Below, one piece after another: positions 1 to 12,068 of a DNA stretch of 41,707 bases (the first letter of the stretch is position 1; each line of letters begins with the position of its first letter). Origin of the DNA: DATKCN01 sp035513175 (lineage in GTDB: Bacteria; Chloroflexota; Chloroflexia; Thermomicrobiales; CFX8); contig DATKCN010000009.1 in the NCBI GenBank assembly GCA_035513175.1, positions 1-41,707 on the forward strand, in the 5' to 3' direction. The notes under the pieces are model-generated. The model was not told the DNA's origin and did no database searches. It was given only the letters and a program-made list of their open reading frames with translations. Position numbers and translations under genes: made by a program.

Positions 1-2609
1 GACCAGGCGGCCCCGTGTCGACGGGCGAACGCGACGACGTGATTCCGACGGGCGCCATGCACGTCGAGCGGTATGTACTCACCGGACATGAAAAGTTCGG
101 GGTTGGCGCGCCGCGTGCGCAACGCCGCGCCGAGCACGTGCAGCTTGACTTGCCCATCACGCCAGTGGGACAGCAGTCGTGACGGGGGCTCGCTCCGCGC
201 CGTGGTTTGCAGGTCCGCGCGCAGGGCGTAGTCAACCGGCCGGCGGTTGTCCGGGTCCACCAGGCTGAAGTCCCACAGGTCCGTGCCCTGATACGTGTCG
301 GGCGCGCCTGGGGAAGTCGTCTTCAGCAGCACCTGCGAGAGGGAGCTCAACGCGCCGAACCAGGCTACGTCGCGCTGAAACGGGAGAAACTCGCGCATGA
401 AGCTGTCGTTCTCGGGACTCAACAGTGCGTCGACAAACGCGTCGAGGCGCTGCTCGTACTCGATGTGCGGATCGACCCAGGTAGTGTGAACCTTCGCCTC
501 GCGGCCCGCCTTCATAAGGTAACCCTTGAGCCGCTCCACGACCGCGGGGACCTCGGCGGCGTCCAGTGGCCAGGCTCCAACGAGCGTCTGATAGATCAGA
601 TACTCGGTGTTGCCATCCGGAACGGACTGCCCGTTGAGCGTCGTCCGCAGCGGAGCGTTGATTTCCTGCCACCGCAGCGCGCTCCGATCCCACTCGTCCG
701 CCAGCTCCGAGAGCACATTGACGCGCGCCCGCACATCCTCGCTGCGTTTGGTGTCGTGCGTCGAGGTTGCGTTCATCGTCAGCGGCCAGTGCAATGCCCG
801 GTGTTGGTTTGCCTCGTGAAACTCCTCGACCGTCACGCCCGTGTGAGTCGGATCTCCGCCGACATCGTTGACCGACACTAGCCGGTTGTAGATGTACAGC
901 GCCGTGTCTTCGTGCCCCTTGGCCATGATCGGGCCGCTGAACTGCTGCCAGCGCATGACGACCGCCTGCCACTCGTCCTTCTGCTCTTCCGGCAGCAAGT
1001 TCGGGAACTCGAGCAGCAACACCCGGCGCAGAAAGCGGAACGCACGCCGCAGGTCGGGCCGCGCCTCGATCGCGCCCGCCGCCGCGCGCTCGATCTGCTG
1101 GCGGTCGTACGCATCCACGACGTAGCCGCGCACGTAGGTGCGGTAGACATGGAAGCGCGCCGCCACCTCGCTCAGCGCTTGTCCCAGCTCGCGCTGCGTG
1201 AGGTCGCGCCCATGGCGGTCGTACATTGAAAGCCGGTCGAGCCGCGCCACCAGTGCCCGCACGTCACCGGAAAAGAGGTCTGCCATGACTTTGCGCTTCT
1301 GGTGGTAGACGATGTCCGGGAACGCGTTCTCGATGCCGCTGAGGCGGCGGTACAGCTCGTCGAGCCGTTCCAGCCCGTCGGTATCGATCAGCACGCCGTT
1401 GACGAGGTTCAGGAAGTCGTAGCCGGTAGTTCCTGCCACATCCCAGCTCGCGCGCAGATCCTCGCCCTCAGCCAGAATCTTCTCGACCACCACGTAGAAC
1501 GGTTCCCCGTTCGCGTCGCGGGCTCCACGGGATGGCGCCAGAAACTCCTGCAACTGTCGCAGGTAGCCCTCGGGGTCGTGCAGGCCGTCAATGTGGTCAA
1601 TGCGCAACCCACTGATACGGCCGCTGGCCGCCAGATCGCGCAGCAGCAGGTGCCGGGCGGCGAACACGTCCGGGTCCTCAATGCGCATCGAGACGAGGTC
1701 GGCGATGTCGAAGAAGCGGCGGTAGTTGATCTCCTGGCTGGCCACACGCCAGTAGGCGAGCCTGTACGCCTGCTCCGACAGCAGGCGGTCGAGCAGATCG
1801 AAGCTGTCCGGCTCGTCCCGCGCGCCGTTGATCTCATCGATGTTGGCGTCGATGTGGGCATGGACATCCGGAAACTCGGTGTAGAGTCGCCAGATCTCCT
1901 GCTTGAGCAGGCCCGTTCCGCGCCGACGTTCCTCGACGAGCTCCGGCTCGACGTCCTGCCGGTCGGGCAGGCGTTCCGTTATCTCGATGACGCGCTCGAA
2001 GTCGCGGAACGCGGGATGGTAGGTCCCAAGCTTTTCCTTGAGCGTCCCGAAGCGCAGCTCCAGCACCGCGCGATACGTTTTCGGATCGAGCGGGAGCCGC
2101 GTCTCCCAATACCAGACGTGAAGGCCTCCCTCGTCGAGCGCGACCGTCAGCTCCTGGCTCTCGAGCACCGTGCCATAGTGCCCGCCCAGAATCGGCAGCA
2201 GCACCCGGCTCTCGCGGGGCGCGTCGCTCGCGCCTTGGTGCCAGACGATGTCGAAGAAATTCGCGTACTCGGAGCTTGGCCCGTTCTCCAGCACGCTCAG
2301 CCACCAGGGATTCTCCGTGCTGGCCGACATGTGGTTCGGCACGATGTCGAGCAACAGCCCCATGTCCAGGCTGTTGAGCGCTTCGGACAACTCTTCGAAC
2401 GCGTCCTCCCCGCCCAGTTCCGGATTGAGCCGCGTGGGATCGACGACATCGTACCCGTGCGTGCTGCCGGAGCGCGCGGCCAGGATCGGCGAGGCGTACA
2501 GGTCGGTGACGCCCAGCTCGTGCAGGTAGGGCACGATGGCTGCCGCGTCACGAAAGTTGAACCCAGCGTGAAGCTGCACGCGGTACGTCGAGATGGGCGC
2601 GCGGCTCAA
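1..2609 (-). CDS. treY: Malto-oligosyltrehalose synthase TreY, 3' end cut by the window edge
   Basis: Intramolecular transglucosidase (GH13) that turns the reducing-end alpha-1,4 bond of a maltodextrin into an alpha,alpha-1,1 bond, the first step of glucan-to-trehalose conversion. About 869 codons are present with no stop, so only a short C-terminal piece should be missing. The N-terminus reads STYRVQLHAGFNF, typical of TreY. The catalytic Asp lies in RIDHIDGL (D338), a downstream VVEKILAEGE carries the acid/base Glu, and THDTKRSED is the third conserved region. The start is TTG at 2609, overlapping the treZ stop as TTGA. An in-frame TGA lies two codons upstream and no earlier start exists, so translational coupling to treZ is likely. 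The substrate is probably the glucan made by GlgE/GlgB next door. Family assignment is secure; the exact C-terminus is unseen. Confidence 0.95.
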   Translation of the reverse strand, partial: MSRAPISTYRVQLHAGFNFRDAAAIVPYLHELGVTDLYASPILAARSGSTHGYDVVDPTRLNPELGGEDAFEELSEALNSLDMGLLLDIVPNHMSASTENPWWLSVLENGPSSEYANFFDIVWHQGASDAPRESRVLLPILGGHYGTVLESQELTVALDEGGLHVWYWETRLPLDPKTYRAVLELRFGTLKEKLGTYHPAFRDFERVIEITERLPDRQDVEPELVEERRRGTGLLKQEIWRLYTEFPDVHAHIDANIDEINGARDEPDSFDLLDRLLSEQAYRLAYWRVASQEINYRRFFDIADLVSMRIEDPDVFAARHLLLRDLAASGRISGLRIDHIDGLHDPEGYLRQLQEFLAPSRGARDANGEPFYVVVEKILAEGEDLRASWDVAGTTGYDFLNLVNGVLIDTDGLERLDELYRRLSGIENAFPDIVYHQKRKVMADLFSGDVRALVARLDRLSMYDRHGRDLTQRELGQALSEVAARFHVYRTYVRGYVVDAYDRQQIERAAAGAIEARPDLRRAFRFLRRVLLLEFPNLLPEEQKDEWQAVVMRWQQFSGPIMAKGHEDTALYIYNRLVSVNDVGGDPTHTGVTVEEFHEANQHRALHWPLTMNATSTHDTKRSEDVRARVNVLSELADEWDRSALRWQEINAPLRTTLNGQSVPDGNTEYLIYQTLVGAWPLDAAEVPAVVERLKGYLMKAGREAKVHTTWVDPHIEYEQRLDAFVDALLSPENDSFMREFLPFQRDVAWFGALSSLSQVLLKTTSPGAPDTYQGTDLWDFSLVDPDNRRPVDYALRADLQTTARSEPPSRLLSHWRDGQVKLHVLGAALRTRRANPELFMSGEYIPLDVHGARRNHVVAFARRHGAAW

Positions 2610-4459
2610 GGCTCAACCCGCCGCTCAAGCAGCACGGCCGAGCGGGCGGCCAACTCCAGCTCAATCCGCGACACGTCGTTGAACGTCTCGGGAAGCGCGC
2701 ATCCAGGCCCTGACCAGCGCGCATCCGCCGTCGACAGCGCCACTCTCCAGTCTCCTGACGGAACGTGTAACGCGAGCCGTTGCGGTCGCTCGCTGAAGTT
2801 GAGCGCCAGCACCGCCTGAAACTCCCCGGACCAGCGCCGCACGCCGAGGCACTGCTCGTCCTCGTGCGCGATGACTTCCAGCCTGTCCTTGCTCGGGTCG
2901 CGCAACGCGGGCAGCTCACGACGCAGGCGCAGCAGCTCGCGGTACAGCGCACACATCGAGCGGTGCGGCTCGCGCTCCCGCAGTCCATGGTTCAGCTTCG
3001 AACGCTGGAATGTCGCGACATCCTGCGGGTCCGGCACGTCGCCCGCCCATGCAAACCCGGCGAACTCCTCCCGCCTGCCACGTGACACCGCTTCGGCCAG
3101 GTCCGCGTCCGTGTGGCTGGTGAAGTACTGAAACGGCGCCGTCTCGGCGTACTCCTCCCCCATGAAGATCAGCGGCAGGTATGGCGAGAGCAGAACCGTG
3201 ACGGCTGCCAGCTTTGCGCATTCCAACGACACGAGATGGCTCAGGCGCTCTCCGGCGGCCCGGTTGCCGACCTGATCGTGGTTCTGCGTCGCAACGACGA
3301 ACTGCTCCGTCGCGGTCGCGCGCGGCGAGTTGCCGTGGGTGCGCTCGCGACTCTCCGAGTAAACGCCGTCGTAAACGAAGGTCTGGCGCATCGCTTTGGC
3401 AAGGTGCGTCAACGTCCCGAAGTCGCGGTAATAGCCGGACCGTTCTCCGGTCAACAGCGCGTGCAGCGCGTGGTGGAAGTCGTCGCCCCACTGCGCATGC
3501 AGCCCGTGCCCGTTGCGGATGACCGGCTCAATGTAGCGCGCGTCGTTGGCGTCGCTCTCGGCGATCACGACCACCCGCCTCCCAAGCGCGTCGGCCTGCT
3601 CGCGCATCGCGCTGGCGAAGGCCCGCAGGAAATGGGTCGCCGACTCGTCGATGATGCGGTCGGCCGCGTCGAGCCGAAACCCGTCGATGTGGTACTCGTA
3701 AATCCAATGCAGCCCGTTCTCGACGAAGTAATGCCGCACCTCATCCGAGCCGGCGCCGTCCGTGTTGACCGCCTGCCCCCACGGCGTTTGATATCGGTCG
3801 GTGAAGTACGGCCCGTACTGCCCGAGGTAATTGCCGTCGGGGCCGAGGTGGTTGTAGACGCAGTCCAGCAGCACCGCCAGCCCGTGCGCGTGACAGGCGT
3901 CGATGAGCCTCCGCAGGCCGTCCGGTCCGCCGTACGAGTGCTGCACCGCATACGGATACGTCCCGTCATAGCCCCAGTTGCGGTCGCCGGGAAACTGCGC
4001 GACCGGCAGTAGCTCAATGGCCGTAACGCCGAGGTCGGCCAGATAGCCCAGGCAGGGGATGACGCCGCCGAACGTCCCATTCGCGCTGAACGTGCCCACG
4101 TGCAGCTCGTAGATGACGAGGTCACGCTGGCGAACTCCACGCCAGGTTCCATCGGACCACTCGAACGCGGCTGGATTGACGACGGCGGACGGGCCATGGA
4201 CGCCTTCCGGCTGGTAGCGGGAAGCGGGATCAGGGAACTCGCGGTCGCCGTCCAGCCGGTAACGGTAGAGCGCGCCGGGCTGAACGTCGTTGACGATGGC
4301 CGCGAAGTATCCCCTCGCGTGCCGTGTAAGTGGCTCGACACGCTCGACCGGGGCCAGCAGGTGAACGTCGACGCTCGACGCGTGCGGCGCCCAGACGACG
4401 AACCTGCACCGGCCATCACCCAGACAGGTCGCTCCGGGCCGTTGTCTCCCGCTATGCAT
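2606..4459 (-). CDS. treZ: Malto-oligosyltrehalose trehalohydrolase TreZ
   Basis: GH13 enzyme that cleaves the alpha-1,4 bond next to the trehalosyl end made by TreY, releasing free trehalose in the cytoplasm. 617 aa, normal for the family. An N-terminal CBM48-like beta-sandwich (about residues 15-100, with FVVWAPHASSV) precedes the barrel. The predicted nucleophile is D264 in IDGFRLDAADRI, the acid/base is E301 in VVIAESDAND, and the third Asp is D395 in TQNHDQVGNR. It sits between glgB (15-bp gap upstream) and treY (4-bp overlap downstream), so TreY and TreZ are co-translated. GlgX-type debranching enzymes are the main alternative, but the TreY partner and CBM48 plus HDQVGNR arrangement favour TreZ. 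Confidence 0.95.
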   Translation of the reverse strand: MHSGRQRPGATCLGDGRCRFVVWAPHASSVDVHLLAPVERVEPLTRHARGYFAAIVNDVQPGALYRYRLDGDREFPDPASRYQPEGVHGPSAVVNPAAFEWSDGTWRGVRQRDLVIYELHVGTFSANGTFGGVIPCLGYLADLGVTAIELLPVAQFPGDRNWGYDGTYPYAVQHSYGGPDGLRRLIDACHAHGLAVLLDCVYNHLGPDGNYLGQYGPYFTDRYQTPWGQAVNTDGAGSDEVRHYFVENGLHWIYEYHIDGFRLDAADRIIDESATHFLRAFASAMREQADALGRRVVVIAESDANDARYIEPVIRNGHGLHAQWGDDFHHALHALLTGERSGYYRDFGTLTHLAKAMRQTFVYDGVYSESRERTHGNSPRATATEQFVVATQNHDQVGNRAAGERLSHLVSLECAKLAAVTVLLSPYLPLIFMGEEYAETAPFQYFTSHTDADLAEAVSRGRREEFAGFAWAGDVPDPQDVATFQRSKLNHGLREREPHRSMCALYRELLRLRRELPALRDPSKDRLEVIAHEDEQCLGVRRWSGEFQAVLALNFSERPQRLALHVPSGDWRVALSTADARWSGPGCALPETFNDVSRIELELAARSAVLLERRVEP

Positions 4460-4473
4460 CAGAATCGCGCCTG

Positions 4474-6483
4474 TCAGTCACGCTCAAGCGCATCGGAACC
4501 GAGCGCGTGCTTGAAGAAGACCGCGCCCAGCGGCGGCGCCGTGATGTTGATCGAGTGCGGCTGGCCATGCCACGCGACGAAGGTAGATTCGACCCCGCCG
4601 AGATTCCCATGCCCACTGCCCCAGTACTCGGTCGAGTCACTGTTGAGCACCTCGCGCCAGTAGCCGCCCCAGGGGACGCCCAGCCGGTAGTTATGGCGTG
4701 GAACCGGCGTGAAGTTGAAGACGCCGATGATCCTGTCGTCGCGCTCGCGCGCCATGCGCATCAGGCTGACGATGCTGTTCTCCGAATCGTTCGCGTCGAT
4801 CCAGGCGAAGCCCTCGGGCTCGAAGTCCAGCTCGTGCATCGCGGGCTCCGAGCGGTACAGGTGGTTGAGCGCGACCACCCAGCGCTGCACGCCCGCGTGC
4901 GGCTCGTGCTCCAGCAGATGCCATTCGAGGCTGCCGTCGTGGTTCCACTCGCCACGCTGCCCGAATTCCCCGCCCATGAACAGCAATTTCTTCCCCGGCT
5001 GTGCGTACATGTAGCCATACAGCAACCGCAGATTGGCGAACTTCTGCCAGTCGTCTCCCGCCATCTTCGCCAGCAGCGAGCCCTTCAGGTGCACGACCTC
5101 GTCGTGCGAGAGGGGCAGCACGAAGTTCTCGGTGAACGCGTATAGCATGCGGAAGTTGAGATTGTTGTGATGGAAGCGGCGGTGGATCGGATCCTTCGTG
5201 AAGTAGAGCAGGGTGTCGTGCATCCAGCCCATGTCCCACTTCATCCCGAAGCCCAGGCCGCCAAGATAGTCTGGACGCGAGACCATCGGCCAGGCGGTCG
5301 ACTCCTCGGCCATCGTCTGCGTGTCGGGATAGTTGCCGTAAACCTCGCGATTGAGCTGGCGCAGGAACTCGATTGCCGGGATGTTCTCGCGCCCCCCGTA
5401 CTCGTTCGGAATCCACTCACCCTCGTTGCGTGAGTAGTCGAGGTAGAGCATCGAGGCCACGGCGTCGACCCGTATGCCGTCGATGTGATATTTGTCGAGC
5501 CAGAACATTGCGCTGGACAGCAGGAAGCTGCGCACCTCGTTGCGGCTGTAGTTGAAGATCGAGCTCTTCCAGTCGGGGTGGAAGCCCTGCCGGGGGTCGG
5601 CATGCTCGAACAGATGCGTGCCGTCGAAGAAGTTTAGCCCGTGCTCGTCGGTCGGGAAATGAGACGGCACCCAGTCGAGGATGACCCCGATGCCCCGCTG
5701 GTGCAGGTGGTCGATCATGTACATGAAGTCCTGCGGCGTGCCGAAGCGACTGGTCGGTGCGAAGTAGCCGGTCGTCTGGTAGCCCCACGAGCCGTAGAAT
5801 GGGTGCTCCATGACCGGCATGAATTCGACGTGGGTGAAGCCCATGTATTCGACGTGATCGGCCAACCGAGGAGCCAGCTCGCGGTATGACATCATCCTGT
5901 ATCCGTCGTCGTCCGCGTGCATCCACGAGCCGACGTGCAACTCGTAGATCGCGAGGGGGCGATCGGAGCCGTTGCGCTCGTGCCGCGTCTGCATCCATTG
6001 GCTGTCGCCCCACTCGTACTCGATGTCCCAGACGATCGAGCCGGTCTTCGGCGGCGTCTCGCAATGCATCGCGAACGGATCGCTCTTCTGGACGCGGTAG
6101 CCGTTGTCACGTGAGAGGATGTCGTACTTGTAGATCGCTCCGGGACCGATGCTGGGGATGAAGCCGTGCCAGATGCCCGACTGTCCCTCCGGGCCCAACG
6201 GGTGACTGTCGGTGTTCCAGCCGTTGAAGTCGCCGACAACCGCCACGCGTTCGGCATTCGGCGCCCACACGGCGAAGTACGTGCCCTCCTGGCCGTTGGC
6301 CGTCGTCGGGTGCGCGCCCAGCTTTTCGTACAGCCGGTAGTTACTGCCCTCGTTGAACAGGAACACATCGTCGGCGCTCACCACGACCGTTCGCGGCACG
6401 TTGATTTCCGCGGCTTCCGCTGTCGTGCGCGTTGACGGCTTGCGAGTCGCCGTCCTGCGCGGCGTCTTCTCTATCTCTCCCAT
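4474..6483 (-). CDS. glgB: 1,4-alpha-glucan branching enzyme GlgB
   Basis: Makes alpha-1,6 branches in linear alpha-1,4-glucan (GH13). With the chosen start the protein is 669 aa. A CBM48 region is seen at about residues 65-145 (FAVWAPNAERVAVVGDFNGW), then the catalytic barrel. D340 in IDGIRVDAVASM, E393 in TMAEESTAWP and D461 in LPLSHDEVVH are spaced 53 and 68 residues apart, as in E. coli GlgB (405/458/526). ATG at 6483 is preceded by GAGGAGGG with an 8-nt spacer; the open frame continues 71 codons upstream, but that part is low-complexity and not GlgB-like. A basic, Thr/Arg-rich N-terminal tail (residues 7-22) precedes the first domain. Third gene of the glgE-treS-glgB-treZ-treY cluster, probably branching the product of GlgE. 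Confidence 0.96.
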   Translation of the reverse strand: MGEIEKTPRRTATRKPSTRTTAEAAEINVPRTVVVSADDVFLFNEGSNYRLYEKLGAHPTTANGQEGTYFAVWAPNAERVAVVGDFNGWNTDSHPLGPEGQSGIWHGFIPSIGPGAIYKYDILSRDNGYRVQKSDPFAMHCETPPKTGSIVWDIEYEWGDSQWMQTRHERNGSDRPLAIYELHVGSWMHADDDGYRMMSYRELAPRLADHVEYMGFTHVEFMPVMEHPFYGSWGYQTTGYFAPTSRFGTPQDFMYMIDHLHQRGIGVILDWVPSHFPTDEHGLNFFDGTHLFEHADPRQGFHPDWKSSIFNYSRNEVRSFLLSSAMFWLDKYHIDGIRVDAVASMLYLDYSRNEGEWIPNEYGGRENIPAIEFLRQLNREVYGNYPDTQTMAEESTAWPMVSRPDYLGGLGFGMKWDMGWMHDTLLYFTKDPIHRRFHHNNLNFRMLYAFTENFVLPLSHDEVVHLKGSLLAKMAGDDWQKFANLRLLYGYMYAQPGKKLLFMGGEFGQRGEWNHDGSLEWHLLEHEPHAGVQRWVVALNHLYRSEPAMHELDFEPEGFAWIDANDSENSIVSLMRMARERDDRIIGVFNFTPVPRHNYRLGVPWGGYWREVLNSDSTEYWGSGHGNLGGVESTFVAWHGQPHSINITAPPLGAVFFKHALGSDALERD

Positions 6484-6638
6484 ACGCGTATCCCTCCTCA
6501 AATGTGCAATCCGGCGTGATCCGATACACCTGCGAGCGCCAGTGCCGCGTGATGCTTCAGACGCGAACGTCGGATCGCCCACGACTCGTCGTTGCAAGAC
6601 GATGGCCAGCCGGTCGCGCCGGCCCGGATGAACCGGGG

Positions 6639-9600
6639 CTAGCTCCCCGGCGCGCTCATCAGGTCCAGAATCCCGCGCAGCGGAATGCGCACCCACGCCG
6701 GGCGATTGTTGAGCTCGTACTCAAGCTCGTAGACGGCTTTGTCGAGCAGGTAGATGCCCAGCATCAACTCCTGCTCTTCGCGGCTGGCGGGCAGGAGCTT
6801 CGAGGCGCCTGCCGTATCGAGATACGAGCGCAGGAACGCCGCCGAAACCCAGCGATGCCAATAGCGCGCCCAGCGATAGCCGGCCGCGTCATCCGGCGTA
6901 ATCAGTCCCCGCGCGTGCTGATCAAACAGCGCCGCGATAGCCGCATAGTGGAATGAGCGCAGCATGCCAGCCACGTCACGCAGCGGTGAGCGCTTGATGC
7001 GCCGTTCCGTGATCGGGCGCGCCGGCTCCCCCTCGAAGTCGATGATCGTGAAGTCTCGACCGGTGTACAGCACCTGGCCCAGGTGATAGTCGCCGTGATG
7101 CCGGATGCGCATGCCGCTGACGCGCCGGTCTACGATGGCTCGGAAGCGCTCCTGCATCTCGCGATGCAGCTCGAGCACCTGCTCCGCGTCCTCCTGGATG
7201 TCGTCCGGCAGGCCGGGGGACTGGCGGCGCAGGTTGCTGACGACGTTGCTCGTGAGACCGCGGAACGATTGGTACATCGAACGTTGATAGAGCATCGAGA
7301 ACGGCTCTGGCGCGAAGGCCGGGTCGCGCGCATCGGAACCCAACGCGACGTGCATCTCGGCGGTGCGCTGCCCGAGGATGCGCGCCTCATCCAGGAACAC
7401 GCCGATGTCTCGCTGCGCCTCGTCCGGCGTATCGGCGAACGCCAGGTCGAATAGCCGCGAGACCGTCAATGGCAGGTCGTCGCCTTCGCGCCGGAGCGCC
7501 AGCATGCGCTCGAAGAACTGGTCGATGACATCCAGCGCGTATTGCCATGCGTCCCCCTCATTGGTGACGTACTTCTGCAATACGCCGACGGTGAGCCTGT
7601 CTCCACCGGTCACCTCGTATTCGAGGCTACCGGTAACGGCGGCGATCTGCGGAAAGGTCGTTTTCTCGGTCAGGAACCTGCCGATTTCGAGGTCCGGATT
7701 CGTGCCCTTGTCGAGTCGCCGGAACAGCTTCAGAATGAGCTGATCCCCAAAGATGACCGAGCTGTTGCTCTGCTCCGACCGCACGTGGTGCGCTTCGAGG
7801 CGGCCCTCCTGAGTATCGACCTCCCGCATGGCGCGGGTCGTCGCTCCTGCGACGCTCCCGTTGGCGCCACGTAGCCTGCGGCGGCGCGCGATGATCTCCA
7901 GCAACGCCTGGCAGAACGACGGCTCCCACATCGCGTCGTACAGGATGCCCTCCTCCCCGGCGGCGTTGAGCCGGGCGACGACGGCGTGCTGCTGGTAGGT
8001 CAGGATCGTTTCGGCTCGCTCTCCGGTGGCAAATGCCAGCGGCAGGACGTATGAATCCGGATCGCCGCTGGAGTAGTCGACATCCAGTATCGTGATGCTG
8101 GCCGTCGCGTCGCCAAAGCCCATCGGCACGATGTCGTTAATGCGCACTCCAGTGACCCGGCGCGCTTTACCGCCGAACCAGCGCCTGTCGTAGAGATAAG
8201 AGGGTAGCAAGCTCAGCAGGCTTGCCCGATCACGGCCCTCCAGCACGGTGGTCCACTCTCCCGCCACCCTGAGTTCAGGCAGCGCCGCCGCCTCGAGGTC
8301 GCCACTCACACGGTCGCCCGTCACGCGCGACGGCTCCAGCGCGAACCAGTAGAAGGAGTGCGGACCCAATGTGACGAAGTACGGCAGCTCTCCGATGGGC
8401 GGGAAGTCGGTGCGGCCGAACATCTCCACCGGAACCCGCCCGACGTACTGCGAGAGGTCCAGTTGCACACCCTGCACGAAACGGGACAGGTTCGCGACGA
8501 CGAGGATCGTCTCGTCCTCGTGCTGGCGGATGAACGTCAGCACCTTGCGGTTTTCCGGATGCAGGAACTGAATCGTGCCGCGCCCGAATGCCTGATAGCG
8601 TTTGCGCAGCGCGATCAGACGCTTCATCCACCACAACAGCGACTGCGGGTTGCGCTGCTGCGTTTCAACGTTGACGGTGGTGTAGTGGTACTCGGGATCG
8701 GTGATGACCGGGAGGTACAGCCGCTGTCCGTTGGCGGTCGAGAAGCCCGCGTTTCGGTCGCCGCTCCACTGCATCGGCGTGCGGACGCCGTTGCGGTCGC
8801 CAAGGAAGATGTTGTCCCCCATGCCGATCTCGTCGCCATAGTAGATGATCGGCGTGCCTGGCAGGGAGAACAGCAGCCCGTTCATCAACTCGATGCGCCG
8901 CCGGTTGTTCGCCATCAACGGAGCCAGGCGCCTGCGGATGCCCAAATTGATGCGCGCCGCCGGATCCTGAGCGTAGGCGCGATACATGTAGTCGCGCTCT
9001 TCGTCCGTCACCATTTCCAGCGTCAGCTCGTCGTGATTGCGCAGGAACATCGCCCACTGCGTGTTGTCCGGAATCGGCGGGGTCTGCTCCAGAATGTCGA
9101 TGATCGGGTAGCGGTCCTCCATCCTCACCGCCATGTACAGGCGCGGCATGACTGGGAAATGGAACGCCATGTGGCACTCGTCGCCGTCGCCGAAGTACTG
9201 GACGGCGTCCTCCGGCCACTGGTTCGCTTCCGCCAGGATCATGCGGTTCGGGAAGCGCTCGTCCACGCGGGCGCGAAACGCCTTGAGAAAGGCGTGCGTC
9301 TCCGGCAGGTTCTCGCAGTTCGTGCCCTCGCGCTCGTACAGATATGGGATGGCGTCGAGCCTCAGTCCGTCGATGCCCATCCCCATCCACAGGTCGAGCA
9401 CCTTGAACAGCGCCTCATGCACGCGCGAGTTGTCGAAGTTCAGGTCCGGCTGGTGCGCGTAGAAGCGGTGCCAGTAATACGCCCCCGCCACCGGGTCCCA
9501 CGACCAGTTCGACTGTTCGAAGTCCTTGAAGATGATGCGCGCGTCCGAGTACTCCTCGGCGGTGTCACTCCAGACGTAGAAATTACGGGCCGCGCTGCCA

Positions 9601-10019
9601 GGCCTGGCGCGGCGTGCCCGCTGGAACCACGGGTGCTGGTCTGACGTGTGGTTACACACCAGCTCGGTGATGACCCGCAGCCCGCGCTTGTGCGCTTCTC
9701 GTACGAACTGCCGCACATCCTTCAGCGTGCCATACGATGGGTTCACGTCCGTGTAGTCGGCTATGTCGTAGCCGTCGTCCTTGAGCGGCGACGGGTAGAA
9801 CGGCAGCACCCAGACCGTCGTCACACCGAGGTCCTGCAGATAGTCCAGCTTCTGCGTCAGCCCGCGAAAGTCGCCGATGCCGTCGCCGTTGCTGTCCATG
9901 AAGGCTCGGATGTGGGTCTGGTAGATCAGCGCGTCCTTGTACCAGATCGGATCGTCGCTCAGAAAGCCGTTTCCCGCAGATTGGCGAGATCTCTTTCGTC
10001 TTTCTGTAGCTACTGCCAT
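6639..10019 (-). CDS. treS: Trehalose synthase / maltokinase fusion (TreS-Mak)
   Basis: Bifunctional 1126-aa protein. Residues about 20-590 are TreS (GH13), which interconverts trehalose and maltose: D222 in GIDGLRLDAIPYL, E264 in ILAEANQWPED, D330 in FLRNHDELTLE. Residues about 600-1126 are a Pep2/Mak-type maltokinase, which phosphorylates maltose to maltose-1-phosphate with ATP: an N-terminal cap motif YDRRWFGGKAR, a kinase core with LILKLFRR, the catalytic loop HHGDYHLGQ (D977) and the metal-binding DFEGEP (D994). Start ATG at 10019 has AGGAG a few bases upstream. A CCGGGG/CCCCGG inverted repeat straddles the stop codon. The fusion feeds GlgE, encoded 75 bp upstream on the same strand. Such fusions are known; both active sites look intact. 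Confidence 0.96.
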   Translation of the reverse strand: MAVATERRKRSRQSAGNGFLSDDPIWYKDALIYQTHIRAFMDSNGDGIGDFRGLTQKLDYLQDLGVTTVWVLPFYPSPLKDDGYDIADYTDVNPSYGTLKDVRQFVREAHKRGLRVITELVCNHTSDQHPWFQRARRARPGSAARNFYVWSDTAEEYSDARIIFKDFEQSNWSWDPVAGAYYWHRFYAHQPDLNFDNSRVHEALFKVLDLWMGMGIDGLRLDAIPYLYEREGTNCENLPETHAFLKAFRARVDERFPNRMILAEANQWPEDAVQYFGDGDECHMAFHFPVMPRLYMAVRMEDRYPIIDILEQTPPIPDNTQWAMFLRNHDELTLEMVTDEERDYMYRAYAQDPAARINLGIRRRLAPLMANNRRRIELMNGLLFSLPGTPIIYYGDEIGMGDNIFLGDRNGVRTPMQWSGDRNAGFSTANGQRLYLPVITDPEYHYTTVNVETQQRNPQSLLWWMKRLIALRKRYQAFGRGTIQFLHPENRKVLTFIRQHEDETILVVANLSRFVQGVQLDLSQYVGRVPVEMFGRTDFPPIGELPYFVTLGPHSFYWFALEPSRVTGDRVSGDLEAAALPELRVAGEWTTVLEGRDRASLLSLLPSYLYDRRWFGGKARRVTGVRINDIVPMGFGDATASITILDVDYSSGDPDSYVLPLAFATGERAETILTYQQHAVVARLNAAGEEGILYDAMWEPSFCQALLEIIARRRRLRGANGSVAGATTRAMREVDTQEGRLEAHHVRSEQSNSSVIFGDQLILKLFRRLDKGTNPDLEIGRFLTEKTTFPQIAAVTGSLEYEVTGGDRLTVGVLQKYVTNEGDAWQYALDVIDQFFERMLALRREGDDLPLTVSRLFDLAFADTPDEAQRDIGVFLDEARILGQRTAEMHVALGSDARDPAFAPEPFSMLYQRSMYQSFRGLTSNVVSNLRRQSPGLPDDIQEDAEQVLELHREMQERFRAIVDRRVSGMRIRHHGDYHLGQVLYTGRDFTIIDFEGEPARPITERRIKRSPLRDVAGMLRSFHYAAIAALFDQHARGLITPDDAAGYRWARYWHRWVSAAFLRSYLDTAGASKLLPASREEQELMLGIYLLDKAVYELEYELNNRPAWVRIPLRGILDLMSAPGS

Positions 10020-10094
10020 CGCTCCTGCCGACTCCTATCGTGATGCGTCATGCGTGACGCGTGTGGCGCGAGGCGCTTCCTCAGCCCTCAGCCC

Positions 10095-12068
<1,974 letters not shown>

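Noticed and set aside
1302..2819. 505-codon plus-strand open frame opposite treY
   Set aside because: Antisense shadow of the high-GC treY/treZ coding sequence; its protein has no family features and the opposite strand has full catalytic motifs.
4474..6696. 71-residue N-terminal extension of GlgB
   Set aside because: The ATG at 6483 has an ideal ribosome-binding site, and the extension is low-complexity with no GlgB similarity.
8358..9644. 428-codon plus-strand open frame opposite treS
   Set aside because: Antisense shadow of a gene with intact active sites; low-complexity valine/arginine-rich translation.
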